Assembly (NCBI GenBank): GCA_910592205.1
Contig: CAJVPJ010000230.1
Span: forward strand, 1-33,342
Direction of reading: 5' to 3'
Length of the DNA: 33,342 nucleotides
DNA from: Paraglomus occultum
Lineage: Eukaryota > Glomeromycota > Glomeromycetes > Paraglomerales > Paraglomeraceae
Below the pieces are notes generated by a model. That model saw nothing but the letters and a program-made list of their open reading frames with translations. It did not search any database and was not told the origin of the DNA. Below are positions 28,961-33,342 of the stretch, in pieces. A program made the translations under genes and the position numbers. Positions within the stretch are counted from its first letter, which is position 1; every line of letters begins with the position of its first letter.

Positions 28961-29441
28961 ATGGACCAAGTTGACTGGAGATTTGCTGCTCAGTATACGC
29001 GAGATCATCCTACAGCTACTGATGAGGAAATAAAATAAGACGCGACAAGATAAGCAAGCCATGAATACACGTTTATTGGAGCAACGGGGAGAAGAGTTTG
29101 AATACTGTTACTGGTTTTGCGAAAGAGAGAGGCAGTTGGGCGTTATTGGCTGGATCGTAGAGACATTACGGGGTTCGTAGCAGTAATGGAGAGAACAGTT
29201 GGAAACGCATTACAAACACGTATTGGGAGAGTATAGAATAGAGCTTAATGGTCAGCAGAAGGTAGTTGAAAACGCATTACTGGGCGTTTATTTCAAATTC
29301 ATTCCGATATTTTCTTGTCGCATTCGTTATATCCCTTCCTACATATATTCATCCGTCGTGGATAAGTTGACACTACATTTTTCTGTATATTGCATAACAT
29401 TCGCTTTATCCATATTCGTGTCCCTCCATAGCCGTTGGTGA
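28961..29441 (+). pseudogene. Decayed Glu/Gln-rich reading frame with four in-frame stops and a frame change
   Basis: From an ATG at 28961 (MDQVDWRFAAQYTRDHP) the sequence reads as a hydrophilic, helix-prone protein through TDEEIK. It then meets TAA at 29036 and again 12 nt later. The protein-like composition continues in the next frame from about 29061 (RLLEQRGEEFEYCYWFCERE), breaks at TAG and TAA around 29178-29186, and resumes (WREQLETHYKHVLGEY). Three of the four stops sit where a Gln codon would fit, one C-to-T step away. No family is recognised. The later part (after about 29290) turns hydrophobic and may be unrelated. Its neighbours suggest a relic of a mobile or viral insertion. Confidence 0.35.
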
Positions 29442-30097
29442 GTAACCTTCATATTCCAAACGTACCTTTACAAGCTATTCATTATTTCGAGGCTCATGAC
29501 TAGGTGGTGCTTTTCCTCTTGCTGTGCATTTTTTTAGCGACCAGAACACAATCGTCTTTTTTACGTTACTTGGATGGTCTTGATCTACAGCTACGGGGGA
29601 GTAGAAAGCCCCGCAGAATTCCAATCTCTGCAGACCAGATTTCCTGCTTAGGCGAATCAGTTTCTTGATTTACCTACTGGGTTGCCCACTAATATGAATA
29701 CATCGAATGTCAAGAAACTGCTAATCCGAGAATGTAATGGATTTATTGGTGCTTTACGGATTTCTGTTGATGCTCTCACAACAAGATTCACCAAGGACCT
29801 CCTCCTTCTGAAACAGATTTGATTACATATTACCTATCAGATAGTGTCGTGCAAGATGTTTTGGTAGTCAGCATTCAGGACCAATCAGTCAGGTGCTCAA
29901 GAATGCACTTATCAACTTGGCAGAATTTTGCGGCGCCGGAATGGTAACGCGTCTTTGACGTTGCCGTGCGACTGCTTCGCATTTAATAATACCGTACCGT
30001 TACCCTTACGGGACCCGTACGCGTACAGTTACTGTACCGTATTCACGCTGCGTTACCTATGTGGAGCGAAAACTGTCCCTTGCATCTGTGCATCCAA
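29442..30097. other. Decayed spacer with fragmentary open frames
   Basis: Short protein-like pieces appear on the plus strand in different frames, for example PTNMNTSNVKKLLIRECNGF near 29685-29745, but each ends quickly and none is recognised. Around 29985-30056 the sequence is dense in ACCGTA/CCGTAC motifs and includes a perfect GTACGCGTAC palindrome (30017-30026). Confidence 0.35.
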
Positions 30098-30596
30098 TTA
30101 AAAGGGTGTGTCCCATCCAAATACTATGAAACTCCGATCCCGCAAATGCTTATCAATAATCTTAGATACTTTTTTTTTGGATTATCCGTATATTGACGCA
30201 CAATTCTGGCTACATCCTCCCTACTTCCTGATCCTCGGAATAAAGCTAAATGTGAGACATTCTCGCGAATTATTTTAAGAGTCTGAGTGTATTTCTGGCT
30301 TACATACACCCGTCGACAATCATCAACGCCCGTCCTTTTGGCTTGCGTGCTTCTGACAGGCTGACATTTGTAGTTCGAATATTTGCACGTTTCACTTTAA
30401 CGATTTCGTATAAAGCGTGTATATTACAAAACCAAACCTTTTCCACCGACATATCAAACTTTCTCAGCCGGCATGAAGTTTCAAGTCCAACGACGCCAAG
30501 TGAAGATAATACATGACGGACGACATGATGGAACTTTACGCGCAACCATAAATTCTCTCTGCATTTGAAAAGTATGGTGCTGTTGGGGCCCATACG
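30098..30596 (-). pseudogene. Frameshifted remnant resembling an A32/FtsK-HerA packaging ATPase
   Basis: Three consecutive minus-strand frames carry pieces in the order expected for a viral or Polinton-type DNA-packaging ATPase. There is a hydrophobic strand ending in Asp (ALMIVDG, near 30315), as in a Walker B motif. Next comes SQKYTQTLKIIRENVSHLAL with a sensor-like Gln and a conserved RENV, then GSGSRED. After a frame break at a nine-base A-run (30170-30178) comes KIIDKHLRDRSFIVF, ending at a stop at 30098. A Walker A loop is not clearly readable; GPNST near 30580 may be its worn trace. With at least two frameshifts it cannot make a working enzyme. Polinton/Maverick elements and endogenous large-virus DNA are both known in Rhizophagus-type fungi, so either source is plausible. 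Confidence 0.4.
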
Positions 30597-30600
30597 TAAA

Positions 30601-31112
30601 ATATTTTGCGTCCAAATATTTAAAGTTGGGAACTTGTCCCCCGAAAAGCCATGGCCGGCTGTGTGAGAGATGTTAAAACCATTTTTGTTTAAAGGTCACC
30701 CATTTTAATTTACACTTGAGCGAAATCCGCTCTTTAAATCGTTTATGCCATCCATTGGCTTTTTTCTTCTGACTATTGTTAATGCGTTCTTTTTTCCTTA
30801 ATTTTGTTACCGCTAATGTAAGCATAGATATATTATTGTATTATGGAAATGGTTTTGTAATAGTATTCATGTGATAGTAGGAATAAGCTTATCAAAACAA
30901 ATAAATGTAAAAAATAACGATTTAGAGAAAAGAAATCACAGTCGAGTGAATGCCAAGCGTAAATATAGTGAATATTGAAATGAGCAAAAGGATGGCGAGT
31001 TTCTTTTTCTTTTTCGTCCCTCTTATCTCGGCTAAATAGTTATATATAATCTGATTGCAAAGTTCCATACAGTCATTTATTTATTATATTTATTTACAGA
31101 AATAATATATTA
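30601..31112. other. AT-rich spacer downstream of NUP160
   Basis: No open frame of interest. It includes the presumed 3' untranslated region of the nucleoporin gene, which reads leftward from 31113. Confidence 0.5.
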
Positions 31113-33342
31113 TTATTGCTCTTGATTTGGTAAATAACGATTAAGCTGGTTCTGGAGATTTTCTATTAGATTTCTTATTAGGTCTCGTTCCTCGTTTGAA
31201 CGACCATTCTCTTCAATATACTCTTTAGCCGCACCCAAAATCATGTCTATCGTCGTATATGGCATCCAAGGAGTTGAAGTTGGATAGTCTTCAGCCTAAA
31301 AAAAGAGTGAATGAAATTAATATGCTAAAGTCGCATTCCCGTTCGTATTAGCTGCTGTTGGAAAAAGTCTTACCATTGCAAAATATTCAATCATAAATGA
31401 TGCTGCCTCCAATAAATAACCATGCTCCAATAATAATCGTACATAATCCTTCGGGTTATATTTCTACAAATGCGGATAATTATTAGTAATCATATATTAT
31501 CAGCTTTTCCACTCGGTCTAAATCTTACCTTATAGAAATTTGATAACCATGGAGGAATCTTTGTGTTTTGCTTCGACGTTAATATGACTTCCAAGACGGC
31601 ATTTCTGTATCGTCCTTCCGTTTGATCTATTCTGTCATATTCGTCTATGAAATATTGTAAAAATCCCCATGCACGTGTCACTTCTGTACCGTCAAGGAGA
31701 CTTGCCCATTGATTAGAATATATCCAATCGTAACTCCTACTACAGAACAGCATAGAACAGAACAACGACAACGGAATATAAGTATTGGGCACCAATTATT
31801 CAATACTGAAAAATCAATATTATAACTTACTCTTTTTGAGGTGTCCCAAATTCTGATATTAACATACATTTGTATGTTATACTTCGGAATATGTCAGTCA
31901 TGTCCTGATTAAATGCCTTGGCAATGGTTGCTGCTGTTTCATATTCCTGATATTCTGTACACGTTGCAATGACCTGTTTAACGTTCATGGGTCCAGCAGC
32001 AGCTCCTATACGTTTTCCTAGCTTCAGCTTGGCCATTATGAGCTCATATTCCCGCCTGATTTCCTCAATAACAACCAAATCCGTTCGAGCACTAGATGGA
32101 TCGATTTCCATTGGCAAAGAGACATCAATTTTCCGCCGTTTGGGGTTCGAAACTTCGACTACTCGGTCCGAATTAATTTGGAACCATGCATTTCTGTCAG
32201 TAAGCAACTCGAGAGAATTAATAGCAGCAAGGTAACTTTGTGCTTGTTCTGTTGCCATCTCAAAAAAGTTTGTGGAATTTGTATTATTCCTTCCAATTCT
32301 CTGCGCGTTCTCATACATAACTTTTGCTGCTTGCTTGTATTTACCGCTTTGAATATAGCTTGCGTGTACGATTTTTGCAACATGCAAACCAGCTAATGAC
32401 GCATCTTCTATTGCGCTCTCCAAGGTCTTTTCAAATATCCGTTCACGTACGCCAACAAACCCCATTCGATGTAAGCTCTCCACTTCTTGTTTTTTAATCA
32501 TATCGATGATCAAGCATCGAAGACCCTCTTCTCGAATTTTTTGGTCCGGATTTGACTTTGCTGCCCAGTATGCTTGTTCAAAGGCGTTCGAAGATAATCC
32601 GCGATTGAACATACGTTTCCATAACTGTACAGAACGTGCATGACCTTCCGGAGTGCTTTTCTGCATTTCATTGAAGGCATTCAAAGCTAATTTGCAATAT
32701 CTTATGACATACAAATCTTGCTTATGATTATCGAACAGATCAGCAACATGAACATAGAATGCAGAGATGTCGGCATAGACTGTATCCTGAGATCGTATTA
32801 GTGGCCTGCCAGTATACGGCGGCACGGGCAAGTTACCAACTAATAAACAACAAATTATTAGTTAAACATCAGGTACACACATAAACCCGCCCGTACGTAT
32901 ATATTATCTCTACTTACCATATCCAGATGCTGCCTTGTCAAAGTTAACTTTTGCGTTGACATAATCTGCCTTTCTTAGGTAAAGTTTGCCATAGAGATAC
33001 ATTATGGCAGGCGTTCTGTGCAAAAAAGCGAGGTATTTTTCAAGCAAGCTTGCATATCCAGACACTTCAAAAACGTCTCCAAGCTTGACAAATGCTTCGG
33101 TCGTCATTACAGTAGGTGGTATATGGTTATCCAACATTTCTATCTTCCTTAGAAATTTATGAACCCCAACAAGCAGAAGAGCTGCCGCATCCTTAATCAC
33201 AGACACAGAAGATGCAGAATAGTGGTGATGAAGAAGAGATTGTATCAAACTGTGGCGAATGAATTGTGAGGCATTGCTAGTAAATTTTCTTTGGTTGTAA
33301 AAATTGAGAACCGAAAATTTCTCAATTATGTTATCTTCCGAA
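31113..33342 (-). CDS. NUP160: Nucleoporin NUP160/Nup120, C-terminal part (partial at the window edge)
   Basis: Exons in transcript order are from beyond 33342 to 32918, then 32839-31831, 31736-31529, 31463-31374 and 31295-31113; all four introns are in phase. The frame is open to the window edge, so the start and the N-terminal beta-propeller lie outside. NUP160 is a scaffold of the Y-shaped complex (Nup107-160/Nup84 complex) of the nuclear pore. The visible part is the alpha-helical C-terminal region, with pieces in family order: QYLYG-like KLYLRKADYVNAK, GLRCLIIDMIKKQEVESLHR, YENAQRIGRNNTNSTNF, QSYLAAINSLELL (human SYLAALNCL), EYELIMAKLKLGK, then YETAATIAKAFNQDMTDIF, IPPWLSNFYK-KYNPKDYVRLLL and EAASFMIEYF. 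The last exon ends LPNQEQ. Splice sites are mostly strong (GTAAGT, GTAAGA; TTTTAG, TTGTAG). Confidence 0.85.

Overview
The window looks like nuclear DNA of an AT-rich fungus whose genes carry many short introns, most likely an arbuscular mycorrhizal fungus (Glomeromycotina, Rhizophagus-like). The reasons are: GT-AG introns, mostly 53-140 bp, in every gene; long AT-rich spacers between genes; a fungal-type membrane-anchored alkaline phosphatase; a TKL-type kinase; a fungal-type COA1; and decayed mobile or viral DNA. The organism is inferred from style and composition, not from a marker gene.

Layout, left to right. (1) 293-2341 (+): a kinase with an N-terminal helical-bundle-like region. Its catalytic-loop residues DFHS are encoded by a 12-nt microexon. 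(2) 3457-5709 (-): a PHO8-like alkaline phosphatase with seven exons, including a 16-nt microexon that encodes two zinc ligands. (3) 8864-9429 (-): RPA3, the small subunit of replication protein A, split into four tiny exons in what looks like an empty 4.8-kb gap. (4) 10492-18125 (+): a very large BEACH-WD40 protein with about 12 exons. (5) 18926-20639 (-): a seven-exon PQ-loop vacuolar/lysosomal amino-acid transporter homologue. (6) 25463-26151 (-): COA1, the cytochrome oxidase assembly factor, with two exons. (7) 27311-30600: a repeat and decay zone. It holds a pogo-like MITE, a GC-richer island full of perfect short hairpins, a two-exon candidate that runs into a second pogo-like terminus, a broken Glu/Gln-rich reading frame, and a frameshifted remnant resembling an A32/FtsK-HerA packaging ATPase. 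(8) 31113 to beyond 33342 (-): the 3' part of a NUP160/Nup120 nucleoporin gene, cut by the window edge.

The intact genes are unrelated housekeeping functions (phosphate, replication, membrane traffic, vacuolar transport, respiration, nuclear pore) and do not form a pathway. The gene models were built by hand: every junction given was checked for reading-frame continuity, and most use GT-AG, but several acceptors are AAG and a few donors are weak, so those edges are less certain. The strongest candidates for new biology are the frame-neutral 12-nt microexon that would switch the kinase between catalytic and dead forms, and the decayed viral/Polinton-like zone with its hairpin island.
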